In this document: positions 10,937 through 20,107 of the stretch, piece after piece
How positions within the stretch are numbered: the first letter of the stretch is position 1
How the letters are laid out: each line of letters starts with the position of its first letter
Notes under the pieces: model-generated
The model's input: only the letters and a program-made list of their open reading frames with translations
What the model was told of the DNA's origin: nothing
The model's database searches: none
Made by a program: the position numbers and the translations under genes
NCBI GenBank assembly: GCA_910574455.1
Contig: CAJSYZ010000001.1
Location: 4,881,424-4,945,423 of the forward strand
Origin: Trichaptum fuscoviolaceum
Taxonomy: Eukaryota > Basidiomycota > Agaricomycetes > Hymenochaetales > Trichaptaceae
Reading direction: 5' to 3'
DNA length: 64,000 nucleotides

Positions 10937-11654
10937 CTTCATGCCGGATTTCGATCGACGCAGCTCGACGTCCGTTCCTATTCGTTTTGGATGCACGTTT
11001 CGACACTTCAAACAAGGACGAGGACCTTGATCCACTCGCATTCCTCGGCGTCTCAAGCCGCACACGCGGTTCGGTCTATATGCGCCGCCGTAGTCACTCG
11101 TTTACCCGTGACGTCTCAGTCCCACCCTCGTTACACTTTGCCCTCTTCCTTCCTTCGTTCCATTCATTTCTACTATTCGAACATTGTGGATCACATAGTA
11201 TCTTGGACTTCATGCATGTAAATTATTGTAATATTTAGTAGAATTTCTTGTATGTGTTGTAGATACGCTCAATGCACTCTTGTTATCTGGAATTTCATTT
11301 GTGACCTGAAGACATTGAACTCATCAACTTAATGACAGAGCGCCAACTCTACTTACAAATTAGTAAGTCAATCTACCTTTTGTGTGGATCGACTCAAAGA
11401 CTGATGCATACCTTTCACAAACTAGGTGTATTCCGCCTGTTACATTTGCGGCAAAGTAAGAAATGCAAACTCTCTCAGTGATGTCCGAGTTGTTGTAAGA
11501 CATAGGCAGATGCTCGTAAAGTGGATGGATTCATGTGCGAGTTCACGAGTCGACATAAGGTACAAGAAAGAGATGTATGAGAGTATATGCACTGGAAAGG
11601 AGAGTGATCTTGACTATGCGATCTGTTGCAATTCATATTGACGAACTATTCCAT
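10937..11654. other. Intergenic region in KDZ-1, no gene recognised
   Basis: Contains the 3' flank of the SPT5-like gene and AT-rich sequence. A 71-residue frame at 11426-11641 shows one CYICG motif but no second zinc ligand pair and no homologue I recognise. Confidence 0.4.
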
Positions 11655-11659
11655 TCAGC

Positions 11660-12012
11660 AAACCCTTCCTGCGGCTGAGGCCACCCGGATGCAGTCTAAG
11701 GACAGTGTCCATCCCCTTCCTGCGGCTGAGGCCACCCGGATGCAGTCTAAGGACAGCGTCCATCCCCTTCCTGCGGCTGAGGCCACCCGGACGCAGTCTA
11801 AGGACAGCGTCCATCCCCTTCCTGCGGCTGAGGCCACCCGGACGCAGTCTAAGGACAGCGTCCATCCCCTTCCTGCGGCTGAGGCCACCCGGACGCAGTC
11901 TAAGGACAGTGTCCATCCCCTTCTTGCGGCTGAGGCCACCCGGACGCAGTCTGAGGACAGCGTCCATCCCCTTCCTGCGGCTGAGGCCACCCGGACGCAG
12001 TCTGAGGACACG
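11660..12012. repeat. 51-bp minisatellite, about seven copies
   Basis: A 51-bp unit containing CTGCGGCTGAGGCCACCCGG repeats about seven times with few substitutions (ATG/ACG, TCTAAGG/TCTGAGG). Because 51 is a multiple of three and the unit has no stops in several frames, it yields open frames of 117-146 codons on both strands. The + frame reads LPAAEATRTQSKDSVHP repeated. I find no splice signals or upstream gene that would make it coding. Confidence 0.9.
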
Positions 12013-12281
12013 TCTGATCCCCTCCTTGACCCTCTGGTTTCGACTTTGCGTAACAGTGCAGTGTAATGCGGTGGAGGTCTGAACGCCGAGGCTGTTTAGG
12101 ACAACGTAAGTTACGAAATTAGAGGCCGTTCAATACATTCACTGACATTTGAATAGGTGACTGTCTTGGTAAACAAGGGTCCACCATAAGCGAGATACGA
12201 CGCGGGACTCATAAATGTGTATAGGGCGCGACCTTTCTCCGTAAGCCTTTAGTCTCTACACTTCCTCACCTCACCATTAAC

Positions 12282-12957
12282 ATGGAATCCATTACAGTAA
12301 CGCGCAGTGTCTTGCAAGTTATGCCTGCCATTCGGATCCTACCCGGCGCGAATGATTACATTGCATACGCGTGTTTCGACGCGCTCATGGACGAGATCAC
12401 GTTTTATCGATTTCGAAGGGCGTTCTACACGCAATCGGCCCATTGTCCGTGCAACGGACGCCATATCGTTATCATGTCGAGCGGAGAAGTCACTTTCCGT
12501 CAAATGGGATTACTTTACATGATAGTAAGTACATTATAGGAGTATATTGTATGCGACATTAACGCGTGATATACAGTGCATGGTCGACTCGCCATTGACA
12601 TCAAACGAAACACTCTTTTCTCGCCAGCTTGCGCAGGTCAGACGCCAGCGTCTTGTGGCCGGTCTTGTTCGATTGTACCAATTGAACCCCACAGCGATAC
12701 CCGGGGAATTACCGAACGCAGAAATGTTAGGGCGTCTCAACCATTTGCTTGCGTCGTTGGGGGGTCCTCCTGAACCTCGACGGTACGCGCCCGAGTTGAT
12801 GCCGCCGAATCCCCCTAACATTCTTATGGCGGAGAATACCGGAAGGGTCGGAGCTGAGACAAGTGCTTACGACGGCGACGTGAGCGACAATGAAAGTTGG
12901 ACCTCACTTGACTATAATGAAGCCGAATCAGAATTCGATGATGATATGGCACAGTAG
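12282..12957 (+). CDS. Unrecognised small acidic-tailed protein A (KDZ-1 cargo)
   Basis: Two exons, 12282-12524 and 12577-12957, with a 52-bp phase-0 intron, encode 207 residues. I do not recognise the family. The N-terminal 80 residues look globular and contain a CPC motif (AHCPCNGRH) followed by a hydrophobic MGLLYMI just before the intron. Exon 2 starts CMVDS and has a helical segment (LAQVRRQRLVAGLVRLYQL), then LPNAEMLGRLNHLLASLGG, and a tail rich in Asp, Glu and Ser. Protein B at 13262-14251 has the same intron position and the same landmarks, so the two are a tandem duplicate pair. A TATA-like or other promoter element was not identified. A role in transposition or in dealing with the host is possible but not shown. 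Confidence 0.75.
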
Positions 12958-13261
12958 ATGTTCGTAGACTAGCTTACTATTTTTTCACTTCAATTCTAAT
13001 TGAATTTACTCGGATTTCTACTCTAGCTTGATACTTAATGTCCCGGGAAATTTTTCGCGATGGGTACGTTGCTACGGATCTCTACTCAATTATTTTCTGA
13101 AATTCCCAAATCAACTCTTTAGTCACCTAGCAAGTGCCCCGACCCTGGACAAGGCAAATGAATAGAGGTAAGCCATAATACAAATGGCACGACAGATCGC
13201 TTTGCTCACCCTCCCCTCTATCCTTTTTTTTTTGCTGCCGTCTCGTCTGAATCTCTGGACT
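12958..13261. other. Spacer between the paired genes
   Basis: AT-rich spacer with an in-frame extension of gene B (13184-13261) that includes a poly-T tract. Gene A has no counterpart to that extension, so I treat it as 5' untranslated sequence. Confidence 0.45.
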
Positions 13262-14251
13262 ATGCGTGTGGGTGCTATACGACTTCAGCGCCGCGGGCTA
13301 CAGCTTTTGCCTGAGGTGAGCTTCACGGGCGAAGGACGCAGTATAGAGATCGCAATGGCTGCGTTCGACGCGGTCGAGCCCATACTTGACCTACTCCGTC
13401 GTTCGTTCGAACGTGAGGTCGCCGAATGTACTTGTGACAACGGTTCACACAGCCTCATTGTGTCAGTCGGCGCCATCCGCTTCGCCAACTTGGGTATCAT
13501 ATACTTTGTAGTAAGTTCTGATTGACTATGTGACGGAAGCGAAAGATCTGACTTCGTCGACGTATAGTGTGATTCCAAGCCTGCGACAGAGGCAAAACCC
13601 TTTCAATTCCAGCTTCTCCAACAAGAGCGTCGCGAACTTATTTCGAAGCTCGTATTGATTTACGCAGGCAATCCGAAACAGGTGGACGGGGAGGTGTCCA
13701 GCGCCGAAATGCTGCGAAGTCTCAATGACTTGATGGATTCGTTGCCTAGCGCAGCGGCGACATCACCACTGCCTTTCCCTCCTTGCCGCCAGCCTCCGAC
13801 TTTGACCCCATTGTCTTCTCCGCCCCATTCTGATGATGAAGATAGCTCAGACGATGGCTTTGATGATGGTGTCTCCGACTTCATTGTCAGCGACGTCAGC
13901 ATCACGACAAGCGACGACGACTACTATCCGGCACTCGATGTGTACGAGTCAGGCAGCGAAAGTCTATCCACCAGCGATACAGACGACGATGGCGAGTCTG
14001 ATTCAGATATGGAGGGTGACTCGATGTCAGAGATCAACGAAGCGGCTATGTCAGCTGAAGAGATGGACAAGGTGGAGGGAGCTCTAGGGACGAAGAAGGC
14101 AGAGACATCATCCATTGCTGTCTCCGTTGACGATGGTACGAAGGTCGAGTCGGATGAGGACAGTATGATATCTTTGACGGACTCGGACGTCGAAGCTAAT
14201 CCGTATGTCGGGCTTGGTGATTGCGCTGAGCACCCAATAACCCTTGATTGA
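13262..14251 (+). CDS. Unrecognised acidic-tailed protein B, paralogue of A (KDZ-1 cargo)
   Basis: Two exons, 13262-13510 and 13568-14251, encode 310 residues. The landmarks of protein A recur in order: GLQLLPEV (A: LQVMPAI), AECTCDNGSH (A: AHCPCNGRH), LGIIYFV then a phase-0 intron then CDS (A: MGLLYMI then CMVDS), ERRELISKLVLIY, and VSSAEMLRSLNDLMDSL (A: LPNAEMLGRLNHLLASL). The C-terminal 150 residues are a long disordered Asp/Ser/Glu tail, longer than in A. I chose MRVGAIRL as start because it aligns with the start of A. Acidic tails suggest contact with histones or other basic proteins, but this is only inference. Confidence 0.75.
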
Positions 14252-15394
14252 CATTCATGTCATGCAATGCACTTCAGTTTCTCTCGATGAATTACACTCT
14301 TCCGTTACTGTACTTCCCTCGTGTAATACGCCGTCTTCGATCCTTTCCCAAAAATTTCTTCCACTTTTCTCGATTTTCGGCACCATTTCCTGTAATTAGT
14401 AACTACCCTTAATGCAGTGCTGTCAAATCTTTCAATTAGTTGTGATGAATGATCGCCAAAGAGTAATTCGAAACTCGCAATAGAGTTAAAAAATCCGGGG
14501 CAAGAAGTCACCGGGATCTATCCAGTACCTTATTGAGTAAAGTCGTCTACGTCTATCTCTTTGACCGCACACTAAAAATATTTATCCTGTCAGGTACACG
14601 ATGTACATGAATGTATTCTGAAACCATTGGGTGAGTGAATTTGAATTTCGGGTACTTTTGTGACACTAATTCGCTCCGTAAAAAAGAATAAATGATTCTT
14701 TCTTCACTATCAAACAATGGGACCTAAGTCTTGCCACCTTGCCACATGTCTTCGTCTATGTCAGACGAAGTAGAAGGCGAAAATGTAAGCTGTTCATGAC
14801 AATGGTCTAACATTGCGCAACTAACTCCAATTCTATTCTTTATGCTTCCGATGCAATGCTGTGCACGCCAAGTTAGTTCCTGAATGCTAAAGCAATCGCA
14901 TGCAAGCTAAATTAGTGGAAAAAAGAGAATCCGATGAGCTAGGGAAGCTAGTCGAAGACGACTGGCAGCGCTTACTGGCAGATTAGGTGACGAAGGCAAG
15001 GTGTCCGATGAGCTTGATACTATAGGGTAATTCATTCGTATTTTTTCCCTCTCAACCACGATTTATCTAGAATATAGTGATAGCGCTTACTGGCATGTTG
15101 TGTGACGAAGGCGAGGGGTCCGATGAGCTTGAATCCTTGGCTAAGTCATTTGGTTTTTTTCTTCTTAACTACAATTCAATATTTGGGTAATTACAGATGA
15201 CTGGCGCGTCTGAAGCCATCGCGGGCGCGTATGCCTGTGTACGAGGTTCTACCGGGACTGGGGCGGATAGACGGAAGGTTGGGGGATTCGAGATATTTAA
15301 AAGTCGTAAGTAGAGCAGCCTGTCCTCCATCTCCGCCCCCCACCCCACCCCCTTTTTTGTTTCTTCTTGTCTTCGCGCGATTCACCTGTCCACC
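14252..15394. other. Intergenic region in KDZ-1 with a diverged direct repeat
   Basis: No gene recognised. Two diverged copies of a segment of about 53 bp (AGCGCTTACTGGCA ... GTCCGATGAGCTTGA) lie at 14967-15020 and 15082-15132, 115 bp apart. A pyrimidine-rich tract near 15325-15360 precedes the HMG-box gene. Confidence 0.5.
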
Positions 15395-17373
15395 ATGCTT
15401 TTGCGCGCTAGATCCCCTCTGCATGGCTCGCCGAAGGCGCGTCCGGCCCCTCTCCGACCTCTCCAGACTGGGCGCCCAGTGATGTGCTTTACTGGCCCGC
15501 AGGTTGATTTCCTGCAGTCGATGGTGCCTACGTTCCTAGCGCTCCCAACGCGCAGAAAAAATACCCTTCGCCGCACGTTCTTTGCCACGGCGCTGACCGA
15601 ATTTGTGATTCGATTTGCAGACGATTTGGGCCCATCGTACAACGTGAGCGAGCTGACGCAGGTGAGTTGTCTTTGTCAATTCATCTCCTTTAACTGACAT
15701 GACTTTTTTGCCAGCGTCTCAACCGCTACTTCTGGAACCAGGCAATGTCGGATGCGCGACGGAAGACGAAGCTTGCGCGCCGCGGCATATTCACGACATC
15801 GACCGATTCCCTGGGCATCGATGTGAACAGCGCGGACGCAGCAGTCCTGGCCGAGCTATTCGGTAGAGCACCGAAACCCACGAAGGCGACACCGTTCGCC
15901 GTTTTCTGTGTCGATTATCAAGACGAAATTGCCGAGGTACTCGCAGTCCGCATGGAGGACATCGGCGACCCCTCGAAGACTGCTAGCGAGCGCCAACGTA
16001 TTCGATCTGATATGTTTAATAGATTGTCCGACGAAAAGCGCAAGGAGTACGAAGTGGAGGCTGCAGCGATGAATGCTGAGAACAAGGCATTTTTCGACGA
16101 CCATGTTCCTGATCAAGTGATCTTCGAGTACGTACTCTCATATTCGTTGAGACTGTATGCTAACAATACTTAATAGAAACCAGACTCACCTGACGGATGT
16201 CTTGCAAAAGATTGCCGTCGCCTTGTTGGGCCGAGGTAGATCAAAAGTCGGTGAGGGGATGATTCACTTGCAATATGCACTGAAGGGCCCTACTGGACCT
16301 ATTGTCCACAGGTAAGCTGTCTGTTTCGTTGTCGCTTCAGCTACTGACACAAGCATATAGTTTGGCAGTCAGTACTGTTGAGGCCGAGTATACCACCTCA
16401 AGTGTATTCAAGCTGCACAATATAGGTGATACTTGGGCAAACTACGCAACTGCAAAACTATACCAAGGTTCGTAACATATTCATTTGTTCGCATCACCTC
16501 TAATATGTGTTAGTAGATGAGCTTGCAGCAGCAGTTGCAGTCCCTGTTGCCGACGCAGCTGCATCTGACGCAGTCCCTGTTGCCGACGCAGCCGCAGCCC
16601 CTGCATCTGACGCAGTCGCAGTCCCCGTCGCAGTCACAGCCCCTGCTTCCGACGCAGCTCCCGTTCCCATAGAACTCGACAAGGCACCTGTTCCCGCAAC
16701 CGAAGACCATGATGTCCGTGTGCTGTCTACGGGCGCAAGTGCGGCCCCGCCAGCCCCAAGTGTAGCCAACTATGCTGTCGTCGAGTCGCACAACAAGCAT
16801 TGGTGGGATTCAAGTCATCACGGGGGTTGCTTCTGCTTCTGCAATGGATGTGGATCACAATGTGGATCAGATGAACATTGATTCTTCGGATTTCATTGAG
16901 GGTATGTTATTAATTACTCTATCTTGTATCACTTGCTTACATTCTCTTATACAGGCTCGACGACATCGCAAGCCACGCCTGGGCTTTCGTCTCGAGTGGC
17001 CACACTTGACCTTGGCCCTCCCATGACTCAACCCGACTTTACATCGACAACGAACGACGTATCATCGAAGAAAAAGAGGTATGATTTAATTTATTGCATT
17101 CTATTTGAATTTAATACATTTAGTAATAGAGGCCGCCCTGCAAAGAATGCAGCTACGAAAGTCAAGCCGCCCGCGGCGACGAAGACGAAGACGAAGACCA
17201 AACCGCCTGCAAAGTCCCTGAAAAAAACCGTGCCTAAACCGACACCGCCCGCTACTAGACGAAGCACGCGGGTTGTGACGGAATCAACTTGGCGTGAAGC
17301 CGCAAACAACATCGGTGAGTTTATTACGGGCAACTCTAATGTCATGCTAATATATGATTATTGCGTAGGCTAA
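15395..17373 (+). CDS. HMG-box-like protein with Ala/Pro repeat and AT-hook-like tail (KDZ-1 cargo)
   Basis: The first exons are 15395-15661, 15715-16127, 16177-16311, 16361-16467 and one starting at 16517, all in frame. An N-terminal conserved block (CFTGPQVDFLQSMVPTFLAL, then FFATALTEFVIRF) leads to an HMG-box-like stretch (TPFAVFCVDYQDEIAEVL ... MFNRLSDEKRKEYEVEA ... ENKAFFDDH). After the exon starting HLTDVLQKIAVALLG comes an imperfect Ala-Val-Pro-Ala-Asp repeat (16517-16680), an acidic segment (MDVDHNVDQMNIDSSDF), and a basic tail with RGRPAKN (AT-hook core) and Lys-Thr repeats. The last codons are N-I-G-stop across an intron ending at 17368. One exon border between 16680 and 16850 is unresolved because the frame changes there. 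The start could also be the methionine at 15482. Such proteins bend or bind AT-rich DNA, plausibly element DNA or chromatin. Confidence 0.75.
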
Positions 17374-17814
17374 ACTGTTGTCGCAGTGCGTCGGCGCTTA
17401 ATCCCTGTGGCGGCGCTTATTAATCACATGTCTCCATTCATTTGTTGTCCCGCTCATTGTCTTTGTCTGTCTACCTCTAATCTACAGTTAATTCATTAAT
17501 TTAATTTAAATATTGTGCATGATCTTCTGAGCTGAATTTTACTGAGTCTAAACATTATATGAGAGAGATTTCCAATAAAACATCAAATTTATTTGAGTGT
17601 GCATGCGTGCGGCGCATGCTTGCAACGGACGCGCAAATCGATTCAGTGCTGATGGCACGTGACTTTACTCTCCGTGTCGCGCGCAAAGTGCACGTGCTTA
17701 ATAGTACGTGTGAACAACGCATGTGTGCACGTTAAGGCAACACGTGATGATAGCGTGTGAGCTAAGCGCCATGCATAAGGACATGTCACACATTCTTAAA
17801 GGAGGTTGTAACGG
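17374..17814. other. 3' flank of the HMG-box gene, no gene recognised
   Basis: AT-rich, then a short GC-richer stretch with several GCACGTG-like words (17650-17760). No reading frame is supported. Confidence 0.45.
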
Positions 17815-17945
17815 ATACAACTGCCATATAGGGAAACGAAATTATTCTCGCCACAACTGCCAAATACGGGAAGAATCGGATACAAGGAATTGGCTTCAAG
17901 TTCAAATATAGAAATGAATCGGATACAGGAAGAAACGGATGCACG
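17815..17945. repeat. KDZ-1 right subterminal motif cluster
   Basis: At least five spaced copies of AACGGATACAA / ATCGGATACAA-type words precede the right inverted repeat. They share the TCGGATAC core with the left 16-bp array but are not in tight tandem, so the two subterminal regions are asymmetric in organisation. Confidence 0.75.
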
Positions 17946-18021
17946 GAATCGGATACAAGTCCAAATAAGGAAATGAATCGGATACACTGTAATGACAGAT
18001 TACGATACAACTTATGAGCTG
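17946..18021. repeat. KDZ-1 right terminal inverted repeat
   Basis: Reverse complement is identical over 76 bp to 2903-2978. The terminal 9 bp outside it (18022-18030) differ from the left end. Confidence 0.95.
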
Positions 18022-18030
18022 TGGAGATCG

Positions 18031-18037
18031 GGGCTCG
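18031..18037. repeat. KDZ-1 target-site duplication, right copy
   Basis: GGGCTCG, identical to 2887-2893, immediately after the right terminus. Confidence 0.8.
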
Positions 18038-18400
18038 TGAAAACGCAAGAGCTTTATATACCGTACGTGACGCATCATGATTGGGAAAGGTTTTGTGAAA
18101 GTCTAGGGTGAAAACGAGAAGTGGAAATGGTATATGATTAAAATTGGAAGTGGATGATGATCAGGAGGTGCACTAGATCCATTGATAGATGGCGTTTGGG
18201 TGAGTTTTTCTTGTTGACCAACGACTTGAAGAAACTTGTAGTGCTCTTAGACTATGTGCAAACTTTCTTCTCTGCCATTTCTTATCAAGCTGTAGCGAGC
18301 TAAACTATGGCTTTGGTTAGGGATACCCCTATGGACCGACATCGTATGAAGGAGAACATTGTACGTTTTCGAATCATATTTTCACAGTCAGGGATTAATG
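18031..18400 (+). pseudogene. Decayed PUS4 copy continued after KDZ-1
   Basis: Similarity to intact PUS4 resumes at CTCGTGAAAACGC (intact: CCCGTGCAAACGC), passes through the region of GGAAAAGGTCTTGGGAAAG, the catalytic-motif codons (LDPLIDGV) and the first intron, and fades near 18380. A trailing segment (GAAGGAGAACATTGTACG) matches 990-1010 downstream of unit 0, confirming that both are equivalent remnants next to an F-box gene. Frameshifts abolish coding. Confidence 0.8.
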
Positions 18401-18504
18401 TGCATATAGAGATTAGTAGGTATTGTAACCTGGGAAAGGACAGGAATGCAAATTTTTATGAAATTGTAAAAAGTAGTACATTGTACATTGAACATGAAAA
18501 CCCT

Positions 18505-19926
18505 TCAATACAACCACCTCTGGACCTGTTGCCATTCTCGCCAGACGTTCCTAAAGCTGACATCGAGACCTTGTCGCTGGAAGTCTGTGATGCATTTGTA
18601 CAACTGATGTCTTTTCCAATTCGCTTCCATGATACCCCGCAAGTTTATTCTCCGTAAGTTTCTTGAAGCTGTAATGCTATGCGTGGGTGACAGCGCTCCA
18701 GATTTTGAGGTCGAGGAAAGACTATTCTTTGGTATCTCCCACCGGGATCGAATCATATCCTCTACAGCAGTCCATGTTTGAGCGGATATCTGGGATGACA
18801 TCTCCTTGACGTCGAACGTAATATCCTCCAACAAAGGACATATACCATTGTCTTCTGCGTCAGATAGGACGAGTGCCCTTATCACTGCGTGATAAAGTCC
18901 GATTCGCAGTTTTTTGAGCTTCGGGAGTAACTTAAGGCTGCAAATAAGTTGTTGTTCCCCGTATGGAGACTCGTTACTAATCAAGCACAGTTCCTCGAGG
19001 GGTGGATGGGATGCAATTAGAAACGCTTTGAGATTCGGCTCTATGAAGTCGGACACACGCACAGCAAGCCATCGGAGGTTCGGAAGTTGCGCATATGTGA
19101 TAAATTCACGTAGAAGAAAACAGTTCGGTTGCCCGTCGGCCACCATTTCTAAAGAACTGATGGATGGAAATTGCCATTTTGTGTTAACTGGTGGGAAATT
19201 CGGTACGAAACTCGCGAAGCTATATGCGTTGAAGTACAGGGCCTCAAGCGTGGGGCAAGATTTAAGGATGTGGAACAGCGCCCGATAACTGACAGAGTGG
19301 AAAACCAACTGTTTCAGAGCTGATGTTTCGACATCGTCCGGATTGCAGTCGAAGTACACCAAGCTCTTGAATTCCAATGATTGAAGACGAGCCGCAGCCT
19401 TCCAAAACTCTTTATCTAGATCGGTACGAGAGTAAAAGCCGTTTCTCATACATTGTAAGGATAGGTGATCCAACGCAGGCAGTCTATTGGTTGAAAACGC
19501 CAATGCCTTCTCAAAGAGCGCCAGAGGCATTTTAAGAGTGATGCCCTTTATCCGATCGCTTTGGCTTGCAAGCTCGTGGAACATCATCCCTACAGTAGGC
19601 CAGTTGTCGACGCCATCTTCGACGCCGTTCTCTGGATAATCAATTTTGATATAAAAATCTGCCCTTCCGCTCCTCCGGAGAAACGTTTGGAGTACTGGGA
19701 GAGCGTGTTCGAGAATCGACTCCCTGGTATCGCAATGCAGTCCTAGCTTAGACCACAGTCGAGGTGTTGAGAGCGAGACGTCCCGCCAGTGTCGACAAAC
19801 ATGGCTGATGGTCAACGGCACCGCCCTTCGAGGCATTCGAGCTAAGCCGTACATTGGTAGACATTCCAAGAAGATGTCCGATAAGATCTCTACGACAAAA
19901 TCTTGAGCGACTGAAGAGACGGCCAT
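18505..19926 (-). CDS. F-box/LRR-like protein 2
   Basis: A single open frame of about 473 residues, clearly paralogous to F-box protein 1 along its whole length (VEILSDIFLECLP, PLTISHVCRHWRDVSLSTPRLW, SQSDRIKGITLKMP, SCPTLEALYF, LLPKLKKLRIGL). The F-box lies at about residues 10-55, followed by diverged leucine-rich stretches. An extension to 19983 is possible, but the start MAVSSVAQ is preferred by alignment with protein 1. It shares a promoter of about 180 bp with intact PUS4 on the other strand. The pair is the duplicated unit of this locus. The substrate is unknown. Confidence 0.82.
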   Translation of the reverse strand: MAVSSVAQDFVVEILSDIFLECLPMYGLARMPRRAVPLTISHVCRHWRDVSLSTPRLWSKLGLHCDTRESILEHALPVLQTFLRRSGRADFYIKIDYPENGVEDGVDNWPTVGMMFHELASQSDRIKGITLKMPLALFEKALAFSTNRLPALDHLSLQCMRNGFYSRTDLDKEFWKAAARLQSLEFKSLVYFDCNPDDVETSALKQLVFHSVSYRALFHILKSCPTLEALYFNAYSFASFVPNFPPVNTKWQFPSISSLEMVADGQPNCFLLREFITYAQLPNLRWLAVRVSDFIEPNLKAFLIASHPPLEELCLISNESPYGEQQLICSLKLLPKLKKLRIGLYHAVIRALVLSDAEDNGICPLLEDITFDVKEMSSQISAQTWTAVEDMIRSRWEIPKNSLSSTSKSGALSPTHSITASRNLRRINLRGIMEANWKRHQLYKCITDFQRQGLDVSFRNVWREWQQVQRWLY

Positions 19927-20107
19927 ATCAGACTTGTGATTTTTCTCGGTGTTGAGGTTATGGTAAGAAGCCAACTTTGGCACAACACAAAGGCTTATTG
20001 AGAAGTGATTGTAAACGTTCCCACGCCGGATTCAAATGTTACCATCAAGAGGCAGATATTCACATTTATCGACATTTTCTTTACGTCTGTATTCGCACTT
20101 GTCGACA

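Larger units (their letters stand above)
2894..18030. mobile_element. KDZ-1: complete 15.1-kb KDZ transposon with cargo genes
   Basis: The boundaries are fixed by a 7-bp direct repeat (GGGCTCG) outside, by 76-bp perfect terminal inverted repeats, and by interruption of a recognisable PUS4 copy. The outermost 9 bp differ between ends: CAGGCACCT on the left and CGATCTCCA on the right (reverse complement), and both then read CAGCTCATAAG. Inside lie a KDZ transposase (-), a divergent SPT5-like gene (+), a minisatellite, a tandem pair of acidic proteins (+) and an HMG-box protein (+). All of these look open, so the element may be autonomous or recently so. Subterminal arrays carry the same TCGGATAC core that is found in the inverted repeats. 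KDZ elements are known to be large and cargo-bearing in basidiomycetes. Confidence 0.9.

Noticed and set aside
11614..12082. Repeat proteins of 117-146 residues on both strands
   Set aside because: A 51-bp minisatellite with a stop-free unit explains all of these frames at once.
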